Shown here piece after piece: positions 12,405-23,827 of a stretch of 64,000 nucleotides of DNA (position 1 is its first letter; each line of letters opens with the position of its first letter). Under the pieces are notes generated by a model. The model ran no database searches. It was given only the letters and a program-made list of their open reading frames with translations, and had not been told where the DNA came from. The stretch comes from Taxillus chinensis. Lineage: Eukaryota; Streptophyta; Magnoliopsida; Santalales; Loranthaceae. The stretch is from contig CM042089.1 of the NCBI GenBank assembly GCA_023512835.1, forward strand, positions 1,014,987 to 1,078,986. Direction: 5' to 3'. The translations under genes and the position numbers were made by a program.

Positions 12405-15400
12405 CAGGTTGACCAATTTTGAAAATGATGCCATATGTTATCCTAATTCAGAGTTAAATACACACTCAAAACAGGGAAAATAAGAATAGACAGCAGTTCA
12501 TCATGAATTCCATAATGTTATATTAATTAGAAGAAATAAAAGGACAACAGAATAGGCAACATGGAAGTTAATTAGCGATCATGTCATTCCCATAAAAGAA
12601 CACTAATAAAATTTAGAACACAAAAAGTGGCATATGGTAGTACGAATTATTATATACAGCAGTCTGCTTAAATTGAATGGAGCACTTAAATCTCTATCAA
12701 GGCAATAAAACATTTGTCATTTGAGTCAGGTTGCTCATTCAGGTATACACACTTAATTCCAGAATTTAAACCAAACACATTTTGGGAAGCCATATTGCGG
12801 ATTCATTATCACAATTGTTTGAAACACTGAGCATCAGCTATGCAACTCTCATGATCAGTTGACATACAGAAAACAATCCTGATTCACCTTCAAGGTTTGG
12901 CTTTCTCAATAAGGTTATTTTAGCACAGCATTCTTTCATTCAAGCACAAAAAAACCATATTAGATGAACAGCTAATTTAATAAAACATTTAAGAAAAAAC
13001 CTTACTCAGCAGTGTAGTTTTTGACAAGCAAAAAGTATATTCTCCAAAACTGTCGCTCTTTCAAGTATCGAGGGCATAGGATATATCTCAGATGAGAAAT
13101 TTCCTGGAAGAATGGGAAGGATTATAGAGTTGATAAGAAAAAAGCATTTCAATACAGTAAAGACCAGCAAACATAGAAGCTAATGGGTATTATGTAGCGA
13201 GATGTGTATTCTTGAGAATTAATTGATCTTTAATGAAAGAAAAATAGTTAGTATAGTGCCAACAGAAGATAGCATGTGTTACATAATAATATTTCAGCAG
13301 AAGCATTAAGAAGATAACCATCCAAAAAGAAACCCTGGCCTTTGAATGAACACAAATTATTTGAATGAACAACCTCCAATTACTAGTTTATTTCAAGTTC
13401 TTTGACTTTCAACTCCAGGTTATCCTTTAGATGATCCTTCCATCTCTCCCGAATCATTTTTCTCCTTATAAAGCCAATTGTAGTTGGCTTAGAAAAAAGA
13501 AAAAGTAAGGATAGACGAAAGCCTATCATAGCTGCCTTTCTCATGGTATTAATTGTTCTGAGTTTTCCAGCTCTGGTCAGTCACCCAGTCCAAGCCATAT
13601 ATGTTCAGTAGAAAATTATGGCAAACGCCGCAAACCAGAATGCACATATTGCATATTGTGGGCACAACAGGACCTATGATTCAAATTGCAAAATCATAAG
13701 GAGTCAACAATGTTATTAATATAGTAAGATTCCACCAATCTTCACATCAAACTACAACTTAGATTGGACAACAATAATTTTGTATGCATTTCACATACTC
13801 CACAATTTGGTCACCCCAAACCAACTTCTTTTTAACAAATATTTTTGTTCGGTTTTCAATAATGACCCTTCTTTAATTTGGTATACTAATTCTCCAAGAG
13901 GAAACATTTTTCGTGGGGAATAGATACAATATTGAAATTTGGGAAACAATAAAATTTAATGAGAGCATTTTGATGTGAACATAGGAAAATAAAAAATAAA
14001 AGCACTGAATGATTGTTAATCTCCTAAAAAAATTAGTTTCCTGGTCATAGCTGCCTTAGGGATTATTGAGGATGCCAACTAAATAGGCCATTAATTCAGT
14101 GTCATCAAAGAGCACACACATGATATATTCCAAGGCATGGCAGGGTATGCGCGATCCAGGAGTTGGTCCTTTCTATGGAAAAGGATTGGAGTGGAGCTAA
14201 ATTAATATGTGGAAATAAATGTTGGTGACCACGCTATGTCGGCAACTATGGATTTGAAGCCAATTTTGGTTATGTACACCCATGGTTCTATCATTTTTTT
14301 CAGGACCAAAATTGATCTCAGGATAATGGGAATATGTTGAGAACCTTGATTATGATCCAATAAGAATTTATACATAATAGCATTTATAAATATGTTCTAA
14401 ATAATAGAATATATTCAAACCCTATCCCAAACTATTCTAAATAATTAATTGAGAAAAGCCGAATTGCATAAAGAAAAACCTAATGGCTCCAAGTATATTG
14501 TATTCTCCCAAAAAGATATAAAAAAACATTACCTAATGGCCTTTATATAGACAGAGGGAGAGAACACATGGAAACCAGAATACAAAAGACTTCTCTGCCC
14601 CTAGAATAGGTCAAAATAAATAAATAAATATAAGACCAATCGAAGACAAATCAGTGATTGGGCATCTGATCAACACTCATGTGTTGACCACAAGAGTTTC
14701 AGCAAAGGGTTGATAGCATTGAGCAACTGTATGCCCCGTCCATAAGAGTGTTGAGTAGCTGTACTTCATCCATGGGAGTGTCAAGCTGCTATACTTCGTC
14801 CATAGGAGTGTTGAGCAGTTGTACTGTCTCAACAAAATATAATTTTGCATCTCCTACCTCTAATTAAGTAATGTGATGAACTAATAAATTCCATAGTCTG
14901 TCCTTGGGTATCATTTCCCTCTTCCCATTTCCCATGCGTTTAACCACATTCAGTTCTAAATTGTTTTAATTTTAATATTTAATATTTGTAATTTTAAATA
15001 TTAAAATTGCAACTAAAATTAATTATGAGAGAAAATTACATCCACATTGATCTGTGGCCCAATTCCTATCCGAACCTCACCACTCACTTTGTGAACTTTG
15101 CTCTTTTTATTTAATATTTGTAAGTTATTGTTCTGAACTATTTTTGTGGCTAGTCTAAAAAGTGATAATAATGTGTAGCATAATTGTTAGTTTTCTTTAT
15201 TTTTTGGCTTATGTTTTATTTTAAATAGATTACAATTTTCAAGGTGTGAGAGCACCATTCAGGGAAATTTACCATCGAATTTATTTTTCATAATTTTATT
15301 TTGTAAGTATCAAATTACTACAAAACACTAACTAATAAAAAGGGAGCAGAAAAAAGAATAAATAGAAGCGAACTCTTTTTCCTTAATCTTGTGCAAAATG

Positions 15401-17360
15401 ATGTGGACACATAATTTGGGATGGAAGAACGAGTGAAAATTTAAGTAGAATGACCAATTTTAATAACTATTTACAAGATCAAAAATGTCAAAATTTATTT
15501 GAGAAGACCAACAAGAAAAGCTAAATAATACTAAGAATTAATACAAATAAGAAGAATAAAATAAAACCAAGAATACTAAAGTAACTAAACTATAAAGAGG
15601 CTAAAAAAGTTATAAGGGAAAAAACAAAAACAACCATAAGGATCCACTAAAAATACACAATACACTAAATTACAAGCAGCAAAAGGAAGCACAGCCTGCG
15701 GCCTGCATACATATGACACATACAAATGGAAGGACTTAGAGATTCTAAATTAAAAGCAGCAAAGGGGGGTGCAACCTACACATGACACTGAGATGAAAGA
15801 ACCTAACATTTCTACTTGAGCATAAAACGAAAGCAAAAGTATACCTAAAAATATTTATTTAAAAATAAAAATAAGCTAAGCAAGTGCTCTCATCATTCTC
15901 AAAACTTAACTACATTCCTAATAACAAATCCTGAAACTCTTCCATGTTTAGGAACGAATTTTACAATTTTCCCTTCCGCAACCCCAACGCATCCTCAAAT
16001 GCAGCCCATATGCACCCCCATCAACTGGAAGGAGGAACCACGATTTTCATTGCCACATGACAGCTGATGAAGAAACAAAGATCTCAAAATTCCATTTCTT
16101 TCATTCTTACAAAACCATTTGAGGATGATAACAGCTCCAATATTCAATCTAAGTGCAACAATAACACTGAAGCGCCTACTTTGCAGCATTGAATCACTTT
16201 TTTTTATTGGTAGGATTACAAGAACTTCCTTGACAAGGGTTTATAGCCATTAGCAACAAGCTATTTTGTCACAGTAACGAATTCTAATGAAATCCATAAT
16301 CTAATTATAACTTAGGACATCTCTAACATTACTCTCTATTTTTTTCCACTTGTAGAGAAATTTTCATATATGAAGAGTCATTTGATAATTTTAATTCTAA
16401 TATTAATTTTCATTTTATCTTTATTTTTATTAAAATATTTTTTATTTTATTTAAAAAATTTATTTAATTTATTAACAAAATATAAGAAGAGTGAAAAAAA
16501 TATTATTATATATTATAAAGAGTAAATAGTTACCCTTCACTAATAAAGAATAACTATAATATTCTTTAAATAAATATGGAGAAGAGGATGAATGAAGAAT
16601 GTGTTGGAGCAATATTTTGGAGTTTGAAGATAATAGAGTCTATGGATATGCTCATATAATTTCTCCATTCGTCCCATAAATTCTAACCATGCTAGAAGAT
16701 TTCAAGTACTCTTGCTACAAATAGTTTATATGCCAAAGCAAACACAATCCTAGACCGAAAACATGTGAAACAATGTCTCTTATCAAAAAATAATAATAAT
16801 GTGAAACAATGTCAAACCCACCAATTAAAAATAAAGCATAGCACTTCCCCAAATTACACTTTTGAAAGAACAGCAAGCAACATGAGCATGACAACAAATG
16901 GCCTGTGCCCAAGTAATATTTTGAGAGAACAAGAGACCAGGCAACCTTAACTTCGGCAAGCACGAGGGTAGCATGACGCTCCTGCCACTCGGAGAGGTCC
17001 TTGGACGAATTAGTGGACGTGGTCCGCGAATCATCTGCCCAAAAACTCCCTCCCTCCTCTTCATCTGCATCAAAATCGAACACGCCCACATCATCACAAA
17101 ACAGAGATATTGATCCAAACCTACAAAATTGAATGGAAAAAAAAAAGAGTAGCAAACTAGCAATTACCCTGGAGGGGGAAATTCCTGAAGGCCTCTGGCG
17201 TGAAGGACTTGACAAAATCAACCAATTGCGGGGTCACCCCAAGAGCTTCGTCTCTTTGCTGATCTTGCTGTTGCTTGTTTTGTTGTTTGGTCGAATTCGG
17301 GTTCTGGTTCTTTGTCGGATTTTTTAGCAGAGCGCGTCGGAGCCACGAAGACAAGTCCAT
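11033..17360 (-). CDS. Small BSD-domain-containing protein
   Basis: This is a plant BSD-domain protein (the domain is named for BTF2-like factors, synapse-associated proteins and DOS2-like proteins). Its biochemical role in plants is not well defined. Exons on the minus strand are 17360-17168, 17064-16946, 13103-13006 and 11159-11033, giving 537 nt and 178 aa. The N-terminus is MDLSSWLRRALL, then LGVTPQLVDFVKSFTPEAF (about residues 40-58) and the exon 1-2 joint FPLQDEEEGG. The core follows with KDLSEWQERHATLVLAEVK and then RYLKERQFWRIYFLLVKNY, which holds the conserved aromatic pair. The C-terminus is basic, with AKLKKMA. The correct exon 2 acceptor is the one after ATGCAG at 17065. An upstream AG gives the wrong frame. 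Introns 2 (3842 bp) and 3 (1846 bp) are long, and intron 2 carries a solo LTR. Confidence 0.92.
12370..12401. repeat. GA dinucleotide microsatellite
   Basis: A run of about 15 GA units within intron 3 of the BSD gene. It is a simple repeat with no further signal. Confidence 0.85.
14335..14834. mobile_element. Solo LTR (probably Ty1/copia-type)
   Basis: The 500-bp block begins TGTTGAGA and ends TCTCAACA, a perfect 8-bp terminal inverted repeat with the canonical TG...CA ends. The flanking five bases are GAATA on the left and AAATA on the right, a target duplication with one mismatch. A TATA-like TTTATATAGA lies at 14541-14550. No internal retroelement sequence adjoins it, so it is a solo LTR left by recombination. 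Its 3' part contains a three-copy 30-bp tandem repeat. It sits within intron 2 of the BSD gene. Confidence 0.72.
14727..14831. repeat. 30-bp tandem repeat inside the solo LTR
   Basis: Three imperfect copies of a unit containing TCCATAGGAGTGTTGAGC alternate with GCTGTACTTCATCC-like segments. The last two units are exactly 30 bp each. LTRs often carry short direct repeats in U3. A regulatory role is not shown. Confidence 0.7.
16315..16653. mobile_element. Possible MITE in BSD intron 2
   Basis: The left edge GGACATCTCTAACATTACTC and the inverse of the right edge (GAGCATATCCATAGACTC) are alignable with gaps. The interior is AT-rich and non-coding. Elements starting with a GCATCTCCAACA-like sequence are common in dicots. 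The flanking trinucleotides (TTA and ATA) do not match well, so the call is tentative. Confidence 0.35.
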
Positions 17361-17451
17361 GGGGACGAGGTATGGGCTCTCACATCACAGCCCAACGAGT
17401 AGCAAGAATCTCATAGGACTGTTTCTATTAATTTTCAGAGAAACGAAAGAT

Positions 17452-17497
17452 GAACTACGTTTTCGTTTTGCCGTTGCGTTGTGTGTGTGTGCGCGTG

Positions 17498-17528
<31 letters not shown>

Positions 17529-18240
17529 GGTGGTGTGGTGTGATTTTTGTTTGAAAAAACGTGCAATTTACGTATATTGTAATATTATGAGTGATGTGGA
17601 CAGGATTTATTCGCGATTGTCATGATTATTTATGGCGTAATTCTGTATTACCTTTTTTTTATTATTATTGTTTTGTTCGCATTTTATCCCATTTTGATTT
17701 TTAAAAAAAAGTTTATGACCCAAAATCTGAGATTGGTTGGTGTTTAATCGAATTGTATTTTTTTAGCTGAATCTGAAAAAACTGATCCGTTTATATGTGA
17801 ATTAGAGCAGGTGGCCCGTGTGTGCGAGTTAATATTATTTAATTTTTAAAATTTTTCTTGAATATTGAATGAACTACGTTTTCGTTTTGCTGTTGTGTGT
17901 GTATTTTTTAATATTTATTTTTATTGTGGTGTGGTCTGATTTTTTTAAAATATTTGTAATTCATTTAGTGAAATTAAAACTGATGTGACAGTTGTAATTT
18001 ATTTGTAATTTAAATTTTTTTCAGAGGATCTAATTTGTTTTGATATTGTCATAATTATTATATGATTATATAATTCTAGTGATACCTAACATTATTTTTG
18101 ATGTGTTTTTTTTTTTTTTGAGTTTGGGACCCAAAATATGAGATTGATTGGTTTTTAAAAACATGGATGAATGTGTTTGAATTTTGGGTAGAAAATCAGA
18201 TTACTTATATTTTACATTAGAGATAATGCATATTAGTGAT
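17452..18240. repeat. Tandem duplication upstream of the BSD gene
   Basis: Two direct copies of about 415 bp lie head to tail, starting at 17452 and 17871. Landmarks shared in the same order are GAACTACGTTTTCGTTTTG (17452 and 17871), TGTGGTGTGATTTTT-like (about 17530 and 17933) and GACCCAAAATCTGAGATTGG-like (17717 and 18128). The first copy begins 92 bp upstream of the BSD start codon, so the duplicated DNA covers the likely promoter and leader. The copies have diverged, so the event is old. Confidence 0.72.
17521..17527 (-). promoter_or_regulatory. Candidate TATA box of the BSD gene
   Basis: On the minus strand this reads TATATAA, about 160 bp upstream of the BSD start codon and next to a 20-base A run (T on the plus strand). 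The position suits a plant core promoter with a leader of roughly 130 nt. It is a sequence match only. Confidence 0.4.
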
Positions 18241-18949
18241 TGGTTTGAATAGGTAAATATATATTTAGTTGAATATTAGTTTTTTTTTAAAAATAAATTA
18301 AAATCATGCCTCCAATTTCTTTCTCGCCTTTTTTATCCCTAAAATCACTTATCCGGATATAAGGTTTCAAACCCAAAATAAAATGGATGAAAATAATGAA
18401 TAAATGAATCAAACTAACAAATATTTATTAGTGGAATTTATTGGTATTCAAACTTAGTTATTTGTGTTGCATATATCTTTGCGTATGAAAACAACTTCTT
18501 CATCCCAAACCTTTACATGGTATCCATGCTTCAAACCTATGTCAACTTATAAAAAATGAAAGGAGATGAAAAGAAATTAGTGTCACACCATACACCTCTT
18601 ATGTCAATGGTGATCATAGAAATAAACCACTTGAGTACAATTAAATGATAGTCCTACAAATATAATATCTCAAGTACAATTAAAAAAAATAATTGTGATA
18701 AATGGGCTAGACCAATTTAATTAAATTGCTCTCACAGTTACAAAGAAATTAAAATTCATAGACCATAACACATGCAAATAAAAATTATGATGAATTAAAA
18801 TATTATTGAATAGTAAATTCTTTGCTCATGAACATGATTGAGCCAAATTTAAGCAATTGATGCAATCTATATGTGCAAGTGTGGGATGGGGGTTGTATGT
18901 GTAATTAGGAATTGAAATAATAAGAAAAAAAAGTTGAAGAAAAACTTCA
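18241..18949. other. Spacer upstream of the BSD gene
   Basis: AT-rich DNA. No intact gene is visible. The last part may belong to the decayed copia fragment that follows. Confidence 0.45.
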
Positions 18950-19520
18950 TCAATTCCTAATAGGATTATAGAAGGGTGAGATTACACATTTTGAGCATAA
19001 CTCTATTACCTAATGCGAGTGAAGTGCATTCCTTGATATATCAAGACGAAAGGGTTTGAATGTTTCTAAGAAAAAAAAGATCAACATCTAGCTTTATGGT
19101 TCAAGCTAAATTAAAAATCATGGATAAAAATGTTATTTGTAAACACTGCAACCACGAAGGCTAAGATGTTGAAAGATGTTTCCAGTTGATTGGATATCTT
19201 GATTGGTGGGATGATAGGCCTAAAATGGTTGGTTCGGGTCATGCAAGATAGAACGGAAGAATAGCTCATGACAATATGTCATGAAGAGGATGGAATGGAA
19301 GACAAGTTAATGTAGCTAAAGTAATTGAGGAATCCGCTAAAATGAAGGATTTCACTACTCTCGAAGGATTGATGAATGAACAATGTATAATAGTTATAAG
19401 TCTATTGAACACTTGCAATTTGAATCATCGAGTAATGAAAAGATAAACTAGTGAGAAAAAGTTCCTATAAATAATTGATTCAAGTGCTACACAACATATA
19501 ACATGAAATTTGAGCCGCCT
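18950..19520 (+). mobile_element. Decayed Ty1/copia gag fragment
   Basis: The plus-strand translation of 19137-19215 gives a zinc-knuckle-like segment, CKHCNHEG then DVERCFQLIGYLDWWDDRP, interrupted by a stop codon between the two parts. Further on, 19470-19505 gives IDSSATQHIT, which resembles the start of a copia protease (IDSGA...H). Earlier sequence (from about 19025) gives ALPDISRRKG-like gag text. Stops and frame changes show that it is dead. No LTR could be paired with it. Confidence 0.6.
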
Positions 19521-19568
19521 ATATAGCTTAAATTAGATATTAGGTTGTTACTGTGACAAAATAGGCAC

Positions 19569-19770
19569 ACATATCTACAGTCATACAGGCTTAGTCATAT
19601 AGGCTAACATATCCACAACCACTCAGGCTTAGCCACATGGGCTAACATATCCACAGCCACTCAGGCTTAGCCACACGGCTAACATATCTACGGCCATATA
19701 GGCTTAGCCACACGGGCTAACATATCCACGGCCACTCAAGCTTAGCCACACGTGCTAACATATTCACAAC
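19569..19770. repeat. 38-bp minisatellite
   Basis: Five full copies of a 37-39 bp unit begin at 19569, 19608, 19646, 19683 and 19721, with a partial sixth at 19759. Each starts CATATCCAC or a close variant and contains CAGGCTTAGCCACAC followed by GGGCTAA. Within most units TTAGCC and GGCTAA form a small inverted repeat around five bases. The array directly follows the copia remnant and is non-coding. Confidence 0.88.
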
Positions 19771-19789
19771 CAACAAAATATTTGATTAG

Positions 19790-22700
19790 ACAATGTTGTT
19801 CACGCTCTAAACAAAATAAAAAATGATATGTTTTCATATTACTAAAATAATTTTTAATTAAATCTGTACTAAATGGGGTGGTTACATTAAAAAAATCAAG
19901 CAGGTAATAGCACCTGTTATTACCTTATTAGGAAAAATGATGTGTTTCACATGCAAGGACCTGTAATATATTATTTAAGAACAAAATGAGACTGCATAGT
20001 TTTGGGATGCATTTTTTATCTTTTTTTTTTGCACACTTAACTAGAATATATATTTTCCCTTCCATATATTTTCCATATCGCTTCTGGTTTTCATGCTTAC
20101 CGAGCAAGCACGCTGTTCGAAACTCCCAATCGATCTTATATTTTTTAGAAGCCTGGCGTGCAAAATGTGCCCTGATCGAACCTGCATGATGATGAGGACT
20201 GGCTACGCCAGCACCTCCACCCATGAAAGTTAAAGTGAATTTATTGAACGCAACGCACCCGACACCTTTTCACTGCGTGAAAGTCACCTTTAATTCCCCC
20301 ATATTGATTATTGTTATCCCTCATCATGGCCTGGCCTCCAAGTTTCCCACTTCTCATTCATGTCCCACGCACGCACACCATCAGCCCAAATATCGAAAAC
20401 TGTACGCTGCAGATTCCAACAGTATAGCTAGCTTTATGGTATCGTTAACATTTTCACATAGATTGAGCTATCCAAGTTTCATTAATCCATGCACGTTCGT
20501 TTCATTGGATTGTATCATTTTATTTTATTTTTTTTAAAATCCAGAACCTTGCTTGAGGCAGAGCTCATCCCAAGAACACCTTCTCGTGTACCACAGTTTA
20601 CTTCTGGAATGACACCAAACGAAAACTTTGTTGATGCTGCTAATCTTCATCGATCACTGCTGTTATATATATTAAAAACAATATCAAAATTGGGGAAGGC
20701 CCCGGCTGGCTCCCTAGATCCGTTCCTGGATATATACAAGTCTTTCTTAATATAATATTGCCACTTCCGGGAAGGAAACTTATATTTAACTTTTCTATCT
20801 AAATAAAGTGTAAAGCTTATTCGATTATTTGTCAATATTATAGAAATAAATAACAACAAGACAACGGCAAATGACATTACTCATTACTGGTGGGGATAGT
20901 TTCAACAAAGAGAGAGATAGTGCGCTGCTACTTGTGATGATTGCCTTTTCTCTTCTTAATATATATCTATATATATGTATATATATTAAATTAGGAAAAA
21001 AATGATATTGCAGAAGGTTTGCTGTTCTTCGTTATTTATGTTATGCTGTTATGTCCTTACTATTTTCTATTGATTACACAACTTTAGTAGTCCGTAATAT
21101 TACTAAATCAGAAATTAGTAGAATGTTGACCGGTCTATCAATCTCACGATTAAGCTCGTCGTAAAACTCACGGGATGGACACTATTTTTGCCCTCACCCG
21201 CCTATATATAATATATATACTCAGGGAAAATACATGTGACAGACACTACAATGCTTGATAATCGAAGTTAGACTTCTTACACTCCAAGCGTTCTCGCTGT
21301 TGAGGGATGAGTAATGGATATCCGTATTTGCTCTAAAGTCAACCACGTAATATCCGTTCAACGGCTCAACATTGGTCTTAGTCTGTCACGTCAATCACAT
21401 AGTATCGCCTATGCCTCATGATGAGAACACAAATAAGTCATGAAGTTCAAGTCCCAAACCCTCAAAACAATATAGTCTAAGGGGGAGAAAATGCTTTATC
21501 TACTATCCAAGTAATACCCTCATTTTATGCCTCGTAACCCTAAGATTTGGGATCCTAATCCGAGCATTTAGGCCCTTAATTCGAGTTTCATCCGAATATC
21601 TAAATCCATGTATGAACATTTGGGCCTTTAAGTCAAGCATTTGGGATCGAATCTGATTTTTACTTAGTTCCAATTATGTGAGTCATGTTATTAGTATAAC
21701 AGTAAAATTAAATTATTTTTGTATTTAAAATAATTTAAAATTTTAATTTAAACTAAAAAACTAATAAAGAGTAATAGCGAAAATACAAACAAATAAAATC
21801 TCAATGTACGGTTTCAATTACCTGCAATGTAAGATTTTAAAACATAAATGAGAGAGGAGAATAGGAGATTTTATTACCTGCAATGTACGGTTTCAATTAC
21901 CCTTACGAGCAGACCCTATAAGGAGCAATAACGAAAAGTGGATAGATAAAGTCTCTCCCATCAATGTTATATGACGAGACCATATACAATTTTAAAATTT
22001 TTGCTTAGGCCGCTAATAAATAATTTTCACCTTTGATGGCGGGTATCACCCCTGCTCGCTACAACCATACCACGCCGATATATGGACTAGTAGAATGTTG
22101 ACTTAGGCTCAATGTGTAATTAGAAAAAAAGATTTATACTTAAAAAAATTACACATAAAATAGTGATTTTAGGAGTCATTCAGTCACTTCATGTAGTCAC
22201 GTGACACTCCGGTAGCAGGAATTGCTGTCATTTTGAAGGGAAAAAAAATCCTATAAAAAGTTGTTTTTGGAACATTATAAAAGGTTGCGTTTTTGTTTTT
22301 GTTTTTTTTTTCCCATTTTAATAAAGTTTGCCGGAATAAAAAGTTGAACCCACTAACATAGGCCATATCCTCAGAAAGTAATTATTTTCGTCGTTGTCAC
22401 TTCAATGTTTGTTTTACCACCCATTAAAACTTAATGTCATGCCATAAAAAGAAAAGGAATCTAACAAAAGAGTGTTCGGTTTAAATACACTTATACACCA
22501 AATAAAGTGTTTTGAGTCTTGATAAGTATTTAATGATACTTATATAATAGTCATTATTTTTGTAGATTTATTTGACATAATAGTATAATTAAGAAAAAGG
22601 ATCTAGATGAGACGGAGTCGCACACTTTTTTTTGGATACAAATGTATTAATTAGCATCAAAACTTAATTGCCTTCTTTAACTTTAACTTTATAAAAGATT

Positions 22701-23700
22701 TGTGATAAATTTCTTGCATTTATTGATGTGTCAAATTGATTCCGAGCATACACATTTACAATCCTAATTAAAATTGTACCATTTATGAGCTTTCTACCTA
22801 CCATAAGCAATTTGCAAATTCTTGACAATCATTTTCAATACAAAATGACCAATGGTAAATATACAATTCAACAGTAAAAAGAATGTTTCTACGTGAAATA
22901 ACTATATATACAAACGGACAAATTAAATTTTTCTAGGCTGAAAACGTGTATCATTTGTGAATAATAATAACGAGAAAAGCATGAATGAAGCGTCAAATGT
23001 GGCGAGGGGTGACAAGATGGGGAGGCACACCGAATCTTCAATCTTATTTCCTTATGCTTACCCTGATGTAAGTAAATAAGCGGGTACGAAGACTTTTTAT
23101 AATTAAATCCTATAATTATGAAATATGTTTAAAATTCTTCAAAATTTATAAAATATAAATCCACAATGGACGACTTCTTTTGTGTTGCCTGTTGGTGGTG
23201 CGAGAATTTCGGTAATGGCCAAACATGGAATAAACGTCCCTGTCTTTTGAAGGAATGGACTCGCATGACTTGTCCAAAAAAACATATAACATGTCAGTGC
23301 TGTTAGTTTAGGGATTGACAATGTGGCAGAAAGATACAAAATGTCAAACAAAGATAACCTTTTTTTTCTCCTTCTGTACTGGTATACCAGTACAATTACA
23401 TATCGGATGCTTTGACTTTACATGCGCAAAAGCTACAAAGCCCTCCATCTGCGCCTCTTTTGGCAAAGATCAGAATCATAGCGGACGCAATAGCAACAGT
23501 AAAAGACAGCCTAATTTAACCATGAATCAAGTGTACGTAATAATTAAATTTAATGCGCAGAGGGGGAGCTGACCTGACCCACCACCCAGCAGGCCCATTG
23601 ATTTGGACGATTGCAATCGAAAGCTTTGAACGATACCTGTTTCCTGTTTGACGAATACGGCCAATGAAATCTACCAACACCACAATAACCACATCCCCAT
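19790..23700. other. Spacer between the BSD and NPH3-like genes
   Basis: No gene is supported. The stretch 20090-20540 has slightly higher GC and a few open frames of about 100 codons with no recognisable family. 21110-21500 includes a tRNA-B-box-like AGTTCAAGTCCC (21446-21457), but no A box or poly(A) tail was found with it. 21805-21900 contains a repeated phrase (ACCTGCAATGTA twice, TACGGTTTCAATTACC twice), a small local duplication. The end near 23560-23700 should hold the NPH3-like promoter. Confidence 0.45.
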
Positions 23701-23705
23701 TTTAC

Positions 23706-23762
23706 TGGTTTCCCCCTCCCCCTCCCCCTCCCCCTCACTCTCTCTCACTCTCTCTCTCTCAC
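23706..23762 (+). promoter_or_regulatory. Pyrimidine tract in the NPH3-like leader
   Basis: Repeated CCCCCT units (23710-23733) run into CTCTCACT and CTCTCTCT units, ending about 65 bp before the start codon. It is probably part of the transcription start region or 5' leader. The role is inferred from position. Confidence 0.45.
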
Positions 23763-23827
23763 TGGTACTGTTTTTGTTTTTCCTGATATACAAATCTCAC
23801 TTGGCTTCTGCTGCTGCAACAACCGAT

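Noticed and set aside
13380..13500. Minus-strand lysine-rich reading frame (about 35 codons) in BSD intron 2
   Set aside because: It does not fit the BSD protein, whose exon 2-3 joint is complete, and has no independent support.
16715..17221. 168-codon minus-strand frame reading through BSD exon 2 and its neighbouring introns
   Set aside because: Only 17064-16946 matches the family. The hydrophobic flanks come from intron sequence.
21440..21460. B-box-like AGTTCAAGTCCC suggesting a tRNA gene or SINE
   Set aside because: No A box at a proper distance, no cloverleaf and no poly(A) tail could be found.
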